A DNA stretch of 64,000 bases from Neodontobutis hainanensis. Lineage: Eukaryota; Chordata; Actinopteri; Gobiiformes; Odontobutidae. The position numbers and the translations under genes were made by a program. Every line of letters begins with the position of its first letter. Position 1 is the first letter of the stretch. The stretch covers positions 59,895 through 123,894 of the forward strand of contig JALDNG010000547.1 in NCBI GenBank assembly GCA_024349245.1, given 5' to 3'. Under the pieces are notes generated by a model. The model was not told where the DNA came from. It saw only the letters and a program-made list of their open reading frames with translations, and made no database searches. Below are positions 20,581 to 32,315 of the stretch, one piece after another.

Positions 20581-23500
20581 TTGATTTGACACAAAACTGA
20601 TAAAATAACTAAGTTACAAAATACCACGAACTCTAAAAAAGGACCAGGTTTTTAAAATGATGTTTGTGAAAAACTGAACTGGTCTGTTTTTTGTTCTGCT
20701 CTAATGTATTTTGTGTTTCTGTTTGTTCCAGGTTTGTTCAAGTAAAGACTGTGAACGGCCGGTTCTCTCATGTCCTTCTTCCTCGTCCTGGGGTCATCTT
20801 CAGGAGCTGGACTCTCCTTCCTGCTCGGGACACTCGTGTGAAGGACAAGAACAAGTCGAATAAAGTCACAGAGACAAAAGGTTAAGTCACTCAGGGAAAA
20901 GAAGAACAGACACAAAAGGAAAACAACTTGTGTTTAATTGTGTTTTCACTGCCAGCATTAAAAAAAACTTTATACGTTGAATATTTACTATAATAGTTTT
21001 TTTCTTGCTTAAATAAAAATATTCTTAAATATATTTGTGTAATAATATTAAATGCTTCCTTTTATGTTTTTATGTTCATTTTATTTGTATTATCGGCTAA
21101 CATCTATCATATGAGGTTCATTAATATCTGCGACTGTCCACTTCTGCAGCTGCTGCTTTTGAAAATAAGCAACAGTTCAGGATCAGGGCAGTTTTGTTTT
21201 AACATGACAGCTTCACAAAACAGATAGTCATAAGTCTTCTTCTGTGTCTTTAGAGAGTCCTCTGTCACTTCCACGGCTCTGTTAAGTCTCAAAGGGGCAT
21301 TCCCCTGTGCGGGGCAAAGTCTCATTAAATCAGAGCTCTAGATCTTTATTGTTTACTGAGGTCTTTATTAGAGACAGACAAACATTACTGGTGTAGAGTC
21401 TCTCACATTATTTCTCTGAATGACCCTGTTTCCTCGTTAAACGCAGCGCTCGGCGGAGGAGAAGGTGTGATTATTTATAGTCCATTTTTACTGAGGTCCA
21501 GCCTGCCTCCTGTTGTCTTTCTGTGGTCAAATGAGACGCATGTATTTTTCAGAGAGCGCTGTTATACCACTGTTTTGACTGAAAACAAATAAAATAATAA
21601 AATCTGCAAGCATTTTTACACATGAAGATAGCCTGCGTTTACAGTGTTCTTTTCAAATACAAAAATTTCAGTGAAATAAAAAAATATATATTTTCCTATA
21701 AGTAAAGAAAGAAAATGAGACCGTTGTACTAAGTCATTTGTTTTTAGGGGAAATCAAAATCTGATAAATAACACTGTAATATTAAAGCTTACACGTTTGA
21801 TAATAATCCTTTTACTAACACTGAAATATATCTGACTCCTTACATTCAAATGCAAATTGTGGAGTTTTTGCAAATTGTGCATCAAGTTCAAAGATGTGCT
21901 CTTGTCCTACAAGACACCACTGGCTCCGCCCCCTCATATCTTCACTCACTGATAAAGACCTATGACCTCTGAGTCTGAGCTGAGGCCAGTCCAAGAAGAT
22001 TGTGTAAAGTTTTCTGTAAGCTGTGTCAGAGGGAATCATGATCCATAAAAGTTAAACAGTAATAAATGAATCAATAAAACAGGCTCAATTGGAAACATGT
22101 GACTTACAGGAAACAGTAAGAGTTCAAAGTCTAACACAGCAGTGGCACTAAACGGTGGGTGAACTTTAATCTTTTCAAATTCAACCAAACTGTCGCTCAA
22201 TAATCTACTGTGACAATGACAATCTAAAGACAAACAGCTCAACAAGAAACTCCACAGATTCAAGAAGAAGAGCTTTTCCACAAACTTTATTTCTGAGACA
22301 GACGGTAAGATGGACTTAAAAACAGTTTTTTTAAACCTTTATTTAACCAGGATAGTTCCACTGAGATTACAACTCTCTTTTGCAGGAGTCCTGCCCCATG
22401 TGTGTATTGAGGGGGCAGGTCTGTGTAAACTCTTGAATATTATTTTACAGACAAAGATATCTTGTTTTATTTGATTTTGTGTTGTTAATGTGGTGGAGCT
22501 GGTTGTAGCCAACATTATTTCAGAGGGCCTTGTGGAAAGTGAATAATTAAGTAAAACTAATATTTTCAACACATTTCAAACAAACTACACAGAGTCTCAT
22601 TTATAGAGTAACTTTTTTAACACTGCTTAAACTGCTTTGGTTCTTGTGAGACAAAGTTCTACAGATGGAAACATACAAACCCAAGATAAATGATTCACAG
22701 GATCAACTCTGACAGTCATTGACTCACATTTATGTTTTTATAGTTCATATTGTGTTTGGACACTGGGTAGTTCACAGTAACACAGGAAGAACTCCACACA
22801 AAGAAAGAACTCTCTGCAACAGAGACTGATATCTACCTAAACCTGTGGCAGTGGTTGTTGAAGTAAACCTAGAACCTGCTCGAACATTAGACAAAATGAG
22901 CAAATGTTAGGGACGCCGTGGACTCCAGAGTCGCCACAAACTCAAGAAACTAATTAAACTTAAATATAATCAGTAAAATCCTCAGGGCTCCACTGACCTA
23001 CAAAAGATAAACTAGTGACACAACAGCTCGAGCTCTGAGACGAGACAGAGACAGGCCGAGTATCTGCGCTCACAGACAGAGCACACAGAGCTGCTCATGC
23101 ACGACACTGACACAGAACAGAGTCAGAGGAAATGAAGTAGAGCTGTGTTGGTAACATCACAGATAAATCATGAAATGAAAAGAGAAAATTACATTTTCCC
23201 TGTCCTCTGTTGATATTATAGGGCCACAGCACTGTTGACTTTAAAACATGAAAGGCTTAGTTAAACGTGGCTTCTTTAGCTGAACTGGTAAAATGTTGTA
23301 CCTGTGTGCAGGTGTCCTGGATACAAACCCTTGCTTTGTACTTTTTAGTCATTTTTATTTTTACTGTTTTCAAAACAAAAATAGCATACAGTATTGTTCA
23401 TAATAAGGTCTTGTTTGTTTTCTGAGAATCTACTGCACCTACTGGTAACTTGTTTTGCCCTTTAGCAATAAAAAATATACAAAACCTGGATTATTCTGGT

Positions 23501-24678
23501 TAGTCACATTGTACTGTGAAACAGATTTTGACAAAGTATTGTGAAATATAATTTCATCAAAGGAAAGTACAGTTCCAAGACTTCTTAACCATTAGATTCT
23601 CTTTGGCTCTTAGAGCTTTATACAACATTAAAAAACGTTATTAAATAATTACTCACCGACCATAACTTTCTTAACAGCTGTAAGTCCTGGTCTGGTCCTG
23701 ATCTGGGCCAAGTCCTGATCTGGCCAAATAATCCAATGAAAGCTGTGTCCTTTCCATTTAATTTATTAGTGTTAATGACACTTGGTGAATGTCTTTTCTG
23801 GATTTATGTTTATTAGCCATGTGGGTTAAGATTTATGTCTCACAAATGTGCGCAAAGCCTTGTTTAACTGCAGCAGCATCAACAGTGAACAAGAACAGTC
23901 AAGCAGGCTAAAAGGAGGAGCAAATGTACTGTGAATGAAACACAAACGAATAATCAAACAAACAAATAACGACAACTGCGACTTGATTTCTATCTTTCAT
24001 GTTAAAGAACTCTGAGACTCTGAGATAAAGACAGACTTTATTGAGCGTTTTTATTTGTTTCATAAAACTCCTTTAACAGTTTAGGACACTCTCCTGTTTC
24101 AAAGCCAGTGTTTAACTCAACACTGGTTTATTTCTAAAACACAGCTCATAATACAAACTCTTTAACTGTAGAGTATGTACCATTTAGTTTAGAATAAATC
24201 CTAAAGATGATCATATTCTTAATGAGTTGGTTTCAAAGTGTGTCGTCTGTATTCAACAGCAGCCTGAACACTTTTGTCACATTTAAAGAGTTTGTCTAGA
24301 TTTTAAAGGAAAACGGTGTTGGTCCCATAAACAATGTTCAGAATTCTAGAGAAAATGATGAACCAGTTTGTTTTGGGCAGAAAAGGCTAAAACGAGGTGA
24401 GAAAGCTTCAGATCAGAACAGATTCTGGAGGACTGTGGAGACTTTACCCAGAGGCCTTCACAGGCCCAAATATGAACAGTTCTCCTGAATAAAGGCAGAG
24501 GCCCATCTGGAGAGGTTTAAGACCAACATCTAAACATTAACATGAAATAAAGACAAGAATCAATCACATTAGAAACATCTGGATCCAGCTCCATGTGATA
24601 ATTATTCATAAGGTGCTTTATTAAAATGATCAGAGCTCACTGTGTTTGACTCGTTCACCTTTCAGACTGAGACAGAAC

Positions 24679-24800
24679 ATGAATAATGTCAGTGTGGACG
24701 AAGAGGAGGCCCAGTCTTCACAGAGCCATTATAAAGACAGAGGTGTGTTCATGAAGGAACCTCCAGATGGCAGCAGCGAGCCAGGGCCCGCTCCAACACA
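24679..24800 (+). pseudogene. NLR B exon 1
   Basis: 122 nt, same start and donor as in A and C, differing by a few bases. Intact in itself. Confidence 0.85.
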
Positions 24801-25032
24801 GTGAGTAGCATCATCAGCTGTTTGTGTTTGATTTAAGAACACTGTGGTTGACCTGATACAGCACAGGACACATTCATGGAGCCACTGCTTTAACTGAGGC
24901 TCAGGCCCAAAAATAAGAATATTGTGTCTGAAGGAAACTGTAAAGTGTGTGTTTTCTGAACAGAACAGAGTCAGAGGAAGTGCTCACTGCTGCTTATTAA
25001 CACACACTGTACAATAAATCCTGTTGTTTTAG

Positions 25033-25152
25033 AGACGAGTGTCACAAACAGAGAGTGTCTCCAGTGTCCAGCTGTGTGTCTCTGAAGAGCGACATGTCCA
25101 TGTTAAACCCTCTAAACTTCAGTAATGAACCTGGAGCTCCACAGAGTCGGCT
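25033..25152 (+). pseudogene. NLR B exon 2 (peptide exon)
   Basis: 120 nt, one copy only. The variable centre reads MSMLNPLNF between LKSD and SNEPGAP. Intact in itself. Confidence 0.85.
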
Positions 25153-25604
25153 GTAAGTGATGCACTAATATCATTTATATTTAGAAAGTGTTGCTCATTA
25201 TTATTGACTCAGTCATTAGTTCTTTTTGGGAGGAGGGCTGGTGTAGAGTCTGGACAGTGATGAGCCTTGTGTCAGTTCACATTAAAGACTCTTGAAAAAG
25301 CTGCTTTTGAACAGAGTGTGACAGAAATGAGAGAACAGCTGCAGGACTGTGTTTGGACAGACAGGAGGGTTTGTTTCAGACATGTGGAGGCTGTATATTA
25401 CAGTGATTACAGGGTCAAAGGTCACATGTAATCATGTTTAAACATTTTTATCTTTTATATTAGATTGATATTATTCAGTTAATGTGTCAGTTTTATGTGG
25501 GACCATGATATTTCATTAGTCTTTGTGCTACACTGTTCTCTGAGGAGTGGCCTCACACTTTCCAGTTGTGGACATTAAAACTGTCTGGTTTGTATGATTT
25601 TCAC

Positions 25605-27021
25605 TTCCATCCATCCATCCATCTTCTACCACTTATCCGGGGCCAGGTCGTGGGGGCATTAGTCTAAGCAGAGAAGCCCAGACTTCCCGCTCCCCAGACA
25701 CTTACTCCAGCTCTTCCGGGGGAATACCGAGGCATTCCCAGGCCAGCCGAGAGACAGTCCTTCCAGCGTGTTCTAGGTCTTCCCCGGGATCTCCTCCCGG
25801 TGGGACTTGCCTGACACACCTCCCTAGGGAGGCGTCCAGGAGGCATCCGAAACAGATGCCCGAGCCACCTCAGCTGGCTCCTCTCGATGTGGAGGAGCAG
25901 CGGCTCTACTTTGAGCTCCTCCCGAGTGACTGAGCTCCTCACCTTATCTCTAAGGGAGCGCCCGCCACTCTGCAGAAAGCTCATTTCGCCGCCTGTATCC
26001 GGGATCTTGTTCTTCTGGTCATGACCCAAAGCTCATGACCATAGGTGTCAGATCCACACCGTCTCTCTCAGGATCCGCTCCACTTTCCTTCTCCTTCCTT
26101 CATCTCATCACTGCCACCTGTCCCAAGCACCTGCAATCTATTACCATCAGTGAGGTATTTAAACCGCTCCTGTCCACCTCTTCCCTGCCAGATCGTTCAG
26201 CAGACTTTGTGTGAATGTTTCCAGCGTTTGTTACAGCTCTTATTCCAGCCCTCGCTCCAGGTCTCAGGTTTGGACTCCAGCTAGCAGCCCAGTCCTCGGC
26301 TTGGTCTCCAGTCACCGGCTCAGCACCAGGCTTCTGCGCAGCTCTCCACGGCTCACTCCAACTCTCAGCCCAGCTTCGGCTTGGTCTTCAGTCACCGGCT
26401 CGGCACCAGGTCTCGGTTTAGCTCCACGGTTCAACTCCAACTCTCGGTCCTTCTCCTCGGCTTGGTTCCCGTTCACGACTTCACTTCAGCCATCAGCGCA
26501 GTTCCTCCGCACGGACTACAGTCTCAGATCTCCTATCCAGCTTCCTGTCACTATCTGTACTTAAATAAAGAATCGCTTACCTTCACTTTCTTGTGCGCAT
26601 TTGAGTCCTCAGTCCCACATTACAATAGGTGAGAGTAGGAACGTAGATCGACTGGTAAATCTAGAGCTTTGCCTTACAGCTCAGCTCCTTCTTCATCACG
26701 ACAGATTGGTACATCGACCGCATTACTGCAGAAGCTGCACCGATCCATCTGTCAATCTCACGCTCCTTCCTTCCCTCAGTCGTGAACAAGACCCCAAGAT
26801 ACTTGAACTCCACTTGAGGCAGGAGCTCTCCACCAACCTGAAGGGGACAAGCCACCCTTTTCTAACTGTAACCATGGTCTCAGACTTGGAGGTGCTGATC
26901 CTCATCCCAGCCGCTTCACACTCAGCTGCAAACCACCCCAGTGAACATTGAAGGTCCTGGCTTGACTCTCTCAGTACCTTGGTTCGCATTGCCGGCAGTA
27001 AGCCAGACCTGTTCTCAGTGC
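25605..27021 (-). mobile_element. 5'-truncated LINE in intron of NLR B, split by a solo LTR
   Basis: Minus-strand non-LTR retrotransposon. The 3' tail is the (ATCC)n run at 25606-25622. The C-terminal RT-side peptide (RSQLRWLGHLFRMPPGRLPRE, then GRRSRGRPRTRW) is at 25664-26029. An 11-bp target-site duplication, ATGATTTTCAC, flanks it at 25594-25604 and 27022-27032. It continues past the nested LTR from 26630. The clade (CR1/L2- or RTE-like) is not resolved. It lies directly upstream of the RING exon, where copy C has about 350 bp of ordinary intron. Confidence 0.85.
26046..26624 (+). mobile_element. Solo LTR nested in the LINE
   Basis: 579 bp from TGTCAGATCC to CACATTACA, flanked by a perfect 5-bp duplication ATAGG (26041-26045 and 26625-26629). 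Removing it restores the LINE sequence. Inside are a TATA-like tatttaaa (26155) and an aataaag polyadenylation-like signal near 26565. Strand is inferred from the order of these two signals. A family different from the TGTTATAAG LTRs. Confidence 0.85.
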
Positions 27022-27118
27022 ATGATTTTCACAAAAGGAGTCAGTATTTTTGTCCAAAAGCAGGGACCAGGCTGTGACCTTTGTAAAGCTGTTTTAATGA
27101 ATGTGTTGATGTCCACAG

Positions 27119-27304
27119 AGAGAGTCCTGGTGACGGCCCATCGTCCTGTGGTCTGTGTCAGAGCCGTCCTGACTGATCCAGTCTCTACCAGCTGTGGACA
27201 CTGCTTCTGCAGACAGTGTCTCTCTTCAAACTGGGACCAGTCTGGTTCACCTCAGCCCTGTCCCCAGTGTGGACAAAGACCAAGACTGAACTACATTCTC
27301 CTCA
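27119..27304 (+). pseudogene. NLR B RING exon, +1 frameshift
   Basis: 186 nt against 185 in A and C. The extra c in gagccgtcc (27164-27165) shifts frame within the RING after the first CGLC pair and leads to an early stop. Otherwise nearly identical to the other RING exons. Confidence 0.85.
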
Positions 27305-27981
27305 GTAAGACCATTCATTCTTCAGAAAACCCTGCAGCCACTGTGTTGTATTTAACATGACTCTGGTCACTAATAAAACTCCTCCTGATTCCACCAGTGA
27401 AAGCTGCAGGTCCAGTCTTTTTAAATAAACATAGACCTGTTTCAAAACTCTCTGTTGTGGCAAAGGCTTGAGTCTTTGGTTAATGAAGAAGTTAAAGTGT
27501 GTCTGGCTCTAACTCCATAAGGTCAGGGTTCAGACTGAAGCTCCTCTACTGCCACTATTCTAAACTTTTATTTTATTTTCTTAAAGCCCTTGACAATAAT
27601 TGATGCTGTCTCTCTCTTGTTTTTTATTTTCCAAAGATGTTCTGTGGCCTCTCACTCATCATTGTCTGCTTTACTAAAAGTGAGCGGTCTTTCTCACATT
27701 GGTTTATTTACAAAAGTATTATTGTAAAAACGTCCTGTGTATTAGTCGTCTCTAAAACATGAAGCACAGACGTCACAGTCTTTGTTTTAGTGACGTTCTG
27801 CAGTTATCTGTTCCCAAAGTGTGGACAGCACTAGAAAGACAGCTTGTAGGTTTTCTGCTGCGTACACTAGTGTCTGTCAGGTCAGTCTGGACTGTTATTC
27901 CTGAAAATATGTTTGTATGAATAGAATATGAAAATAAAAGAGTGAGAAGAACTTGTTTAATTTAAAGTTGTTTTGTTCCAG

Positions 27982-29721
27982 GTGAGCATAAGAGGAGTCT
28001 GCAGCAGAGATGTGAAAGTGTGTCTGAAGGAACTGAAACAGGAAGTAGAACGGCTCTGAACAGGATCTACACTGAGCTGTACATCACAGAGGTCAGTGAA
28101 GAGGTCAGTACCCAACATGAGGTCAGGAAGCTAGAGACTCAGTTCAAGAAGACTGTCCACGACGCTCCAATCAGGTGCCACGACATCTTTAAAGCGTTAG
28201 CGTCCGATCAGAAGCCCATCAGAGTGGTGCTGACCAACGGCGTGGCTGGAGTGGGAAAGACCTTCTCGGTTCTGAAGTTCACTCTGGACTGGGCCCAGGG
28301 CTTAGAGAACCAGGAGGTGGATCTGGTGGTGCCGCTGTCGTTCAGAGAGCTGAACCTGGTCCCAGAGCAGGACTACAGTCTGCTGATGCTGATACAGGTT
28401 TTCTATCCAACGCTACAGAAGCTGACGGCAGAGACGCTGGCCGACAGGAAACTCCTGTTTATCTTCGACGGCCTCGATGAGAGCAGACTGCCTCTGGATT
28501 TACACAAATGTCAGGTTATCTCTGAGGTCACACAGAGGTCACAGGTCAATGTGCTGTTGGTAAACCTCATCAGAGGCACACTGCTTCCTTCTGCCCTTAT
28601 ATGGATCACCTCACGACTGGCAGCAGCAAATCAGATCCCTGCGAGGTGTGTGGACAGGGTCACAGAGGTCAGGGGCTTCACTGAGGCCCAGAAGGAGGAG
28701 TACTTCAGGAAGAGGTTCACAGATGAAGAGCTGTGTGACAGAGTCCTCTCCCACATCAAGACGTCCAGGAGCCTCCACATCATGTGCCAGATCCCAGTCT
28801 TCTGCTGGATCACAGCCACAGTCCTGGAGCACATGTTGGGAACCGAGCAGAGAGGACCACTGCCCCAGACCCTGACCGACATGTACGCACACTTCCTGCT
28901 GGTGCAGACTCACAGGAAGAGGCTCAAGTACCAACATTCGACTCATCTACAGCTGACACAGGCCGACTGTGAAGTCCTTCTGAAGCTGGGAGGCTGGCCT
29001 TTGAACATCTGCAGAAAGGAAACATCATGTTTTATCAAGAAGACCTGCAGCAGGTGGGTCTGGACCTGACCGAGGCCTCGGTCTACTCAGGACTTTGTAC
29101 AGAGATCTTCAAACAGAGACGCCATCTTCCACAAATCAGTCTACTGCTTCGTTCATCTGAGCGTCCAGGAGTTTCTGGCTGCGCTTTACAGACACCACTG
29201 CTTTAACAAGAACAAGACAGAGGAACTTAAGAGGTTTTGAGAGACTGGAGCAATAACTCAACACTAGACATCTTTCTCAGAGACGCCATGAAGGAGTCCC
29301 TCCAAAGTCCAAATGGCCACCTGGACCTGTTTGTGCGCTTCCTTCACGGCCTCTCTCTGGAGTCCAACCAGAGGCTTCTGGGAGCTCTGCTGGGTCCAAC
29401 ACAGATCAACTCAGAGACAAGACAAAGAGTCATCAACAACCTGAAGAAGATGAACACAGATGATATCTCTCCTGACAGAAGCATCAACATCTTCCACTGT
29501 CTGACAGAGTTAAACGACCGCTCGGTCCATCAGCAGATCCAGACCTTCCTAAAGTCAGAGATCAGATCAGAGGAGCTCTCTGAGATCCAGTGTTCAGCTC
29601 TGGCCTACATGCTGCAGATGTCAGAGGAGGTCCTGGATGAACTGGACCTAAACAAGTACAAGACTTCAGCTGAAGGACGACTGAGACTGATCCCGGCCGT
29701 GAGGAACTGCAGAAAGGCTGA
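27982..29721 (+). pseudogene. NLR B FISNA-NACHT exon, four 1-nt deletions
   Basis: 1740 nt; adding the four lost bases gives the same 1744 nt inferred for A and C. FISNA and NACHT are open up to 29069, with Walker A at 28239-28262 and Walker B LLFIFDGLDE. Losses at about 28990, 29115 and 29122 nearly restore frame between them. The loss at 29237 (ggttttga) is the one also seen in A. A final open stretch runs 29237-29725, ending in GRLRLIPAVRNCRKAE. Confidence 0.85.
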
Positions 29722-30147
29722 GTAAGTGTTTAAATATTTACTGAAAATTTTTAGTCTTAAGGAAAAACACTTTAGTCACACACAGTAACCGTCATTAAGA
29801 AGGCGGTTTATTAAAATATTAAATATCTGATTCAGGCTCAGGGCATTTTGTGACTGAACAGCTGAAGGGATTATGTGGGTCACTGAGTTTGGTGTCAATC
29901 ATTTCCAGATGGTTTATGTGCCACTCTTTTTGTTTTTAGTGTTTTTAATATTTAGTTTAGTATAAGGAGCTTTGACAAAGAAGAAAAGGTTGGGACAATA
30001 ATAAAAACAGTCAAATATGTTTGTATCTGTTGTAGCTGAAGATAGTTTTAAACTTTGAATTTAAAGTAAATAAATGTAGTTCTGTGACCTGGATGACTGA
30101 GAACCTTTACATCTCTAATGTTTGACTTAATGTTACTGTGTTTACAG

Positions 30148-30273
30148 ACTTTATAATTGTGGACTCTCAAAACACTCAGCACAACTGCAGAAAAACCACC
30201 GTCAAATAAACTCAGGAATGAAGGAGTTGTGTGAAGGACTAGGAAGTCCAAACAGTCGACTGGAGACTCTGAG
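30148..30273 (+). pseudogene. NLR B LRR exon 1, short and chimeric
   Basis: 126 nt instead of 171-174. Starts LYNCGLSK, then has a segment (cagcacaactgcagaaaa) that matches nearby intron sequence, then returns to the LRR (SGMKELCEGLGSPNSRLETLR). Frame and splice borders remain open. The central LRR helix and strand are lost. Confidence 0.75.
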
Positions 30274-32142
30274 GTCAGTCACTGGTCCTTCTCTTCTTTT
30301 CTCTGACTCTTGGGTTTGAACAAACAGCTCATAAAGTCACACTGTATCATGTTTATGAGAGGGATGCTTGGCCAAAGAAGAAATAAAAAGTCTTCAGTAA
30401 ATCAGTGTCAGTCTTTTTCCAATCCACTGAGCTCAGAAATAGTGTGTTGTACTTTCTCCTCTTTTTTTGATCCATAAAAGTCCAGAACTTCTCTTTGAAC
30501 CAGATCACTTTAAAAAGTCATATTTTCATTTACATCTGAATGTAAAAGAAAATGTGTCTTGGACAAACAAAAAAGAAGAAAGTGTTTGATGGAGGCAGAC
30601 TTTGGACTTTTACAAACTGTGGTATTTTCCTGAAAAACTGAGCTGTGTCTCGTCCTGAGACACGTCAGAGATTTGAGGATTTTATGAAAGTATTAGAACA
30701 ACACACGAGGAAATGAAAGTATAAAACTAATAACTCCACAAATGTAGAGATAATTGTGCAGAGGATGTGTGAGTTTTCTCTTTTTTCTGCTTCTTTTACA
30801 AAGTTCACATCAAGTGTCATTTTGTTCCGAGTCTCAAACCTTCTTAAATCGAGCTGTGCCTCATTTAAATACTCTCCTCCACAGTTTATTTCTCTTTTAT
30901 TGTGAAACAGGAACTCCCAAAAACATGGTCAGTGAGACCCAGGGTTAAACTGTGAAAGCACCATTTCTGCATCAAAAACATCTTTTGTGATGCTGCATCA
31001 CTTCAGTCGATCTGAGCCTGTAACTGGAGCCAGTCTCAACATTTACAATAAAAACACATCTTTAGAGCCTTTTCTTTTGAAATGTAACTTTACAGATAAA
31101 TAGTTTGCCCTGTTTCTGCTGTAAACTCATGTAAATCACTGAAACAGAGGTCAAACTAGTTTAAACACAAGACGATAGTTGGTGCTACATTTATCGACCG
31201 ACATAAGGCCATAAGCTTTCAAAGTCCAGTCTGTCAGACAACACACTTTAAATGTATTTATCTGAAGATGAGCAGCGTGTGAGTCTCAGGAACAAAGACA
31301 GATGTTACAGACTGGTTCTAATGTCACTTTAAACATCAGCACAACTGCAGAAAAAACAACACACTGTCTGAAGCACTGCACATTATGGGATGTGTCATAG
31401 TTTTGTGACTGAACAGCTGCAGGGATTATGTGGGTCACTGAGTTTGGTGTCAATCATTTCCAGATGGTTTATGTGCCACTGTTTTTGTTCTTTCAGTCTT
31501 TTTAAACTTGATTTATTTCTGTAGCTCTGCTCTCGTCTCGTGTCTCAGCCACAGTCGGCCACAGGACGGGCTTAAACACACATACCCCAACCTCACAGAG
31601 GACCACTGTTTGTGTCACTTGTTCTTTTTTTCTTTTGTTTTTGTCAGTGTCTTTGTAAAATGCACAATGTTGCTGAAATGAATGAAGCATAAATGTGAAA
31701 TGAGTGAAAAGAGATGACAGTAATAAGCCTCACTTTGGCTCCTGCTCATGGAGCATTCATCCAAACACATTTAAAAACCCTTCATGTTTACAGCATGTTA
31801 CAAAAGGACCTTCTGCTGAACTCTGAAGTGTTTTAGACTGAGAGCTCTGTAAATGTGGGGCTTCAGTCACAATTATATTTTACAAGACTTTATGAAGCTT
31901 TTTGTCAGATTTTTCACAGATGTGAGATATTTAGTGTTTTAATATTTAGTTTAGTGTAAGGAGCTTTGACAAAGAAGAAAAGGTTGGGACAATAATGAAA
32001 AACAGTCAAATATGTTTGTATCTGTTGCAGCTGGAGATAGTTTTAAACTTTGAATTTAAAGTGAATAAATGTAGTTCTGTGACCTGGACGACTGAAAACC
32101 TTTACATCTCTAATGTTTGACTTAATGTTACTGTGTTTACAG

Positions 32143-32315
32143 CCTTTTTAATTGTGGACTCTCAAAGATTCACTGTGAAGTTCTGTCGTCGGCTCTGAAG
32201 TCCAGTCCTCTCACCTGAGAGAACTAGACCTGAGTTGGAACAAACAAATAAAGTCAAGAATGAAGGAGTTGTGTGAAGGACTATCGAGTGCAAACTGTCG
32301 ACTGGAGACTCTGAG
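32143..32315 (+). pseudogene. NLR B LRR exon 2, 1-nt deletion
   Basis: 173 nt. Reads LFNCGLSKIHCEVLSSALKSS, then a missing c (about 32207) brings a TGA. The rest keeps the LRR pattern (LSWNKQIKSRMK) in the shifted frame. Confidence 0.8.

Larger units (their letters stand above)
18431..23650. other. Non-duplicated intergenic segment between units A and B
   Basis: Has no counterpart elsewhere in the window except for a 21-bp-type repeat at 20396-20580. Apart from the weak gene fragment at 18744-19465 and a possible hydrophobic frame at about 20150-20345, nothing coding is supported. 20900-23640 shows only AT-rich DNA. Confidence 0.5.

Noticed and set aside
23269..23340. tRNA-like sequence (ttagctgaactggtaa and ggatacaaaccc)
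   Set aside because: The A- and B-box-like parts are spaced plausibly, but the acceptor-stem ends do not pair and the anticodon arm is weak. At best a tRNA-derived relic.
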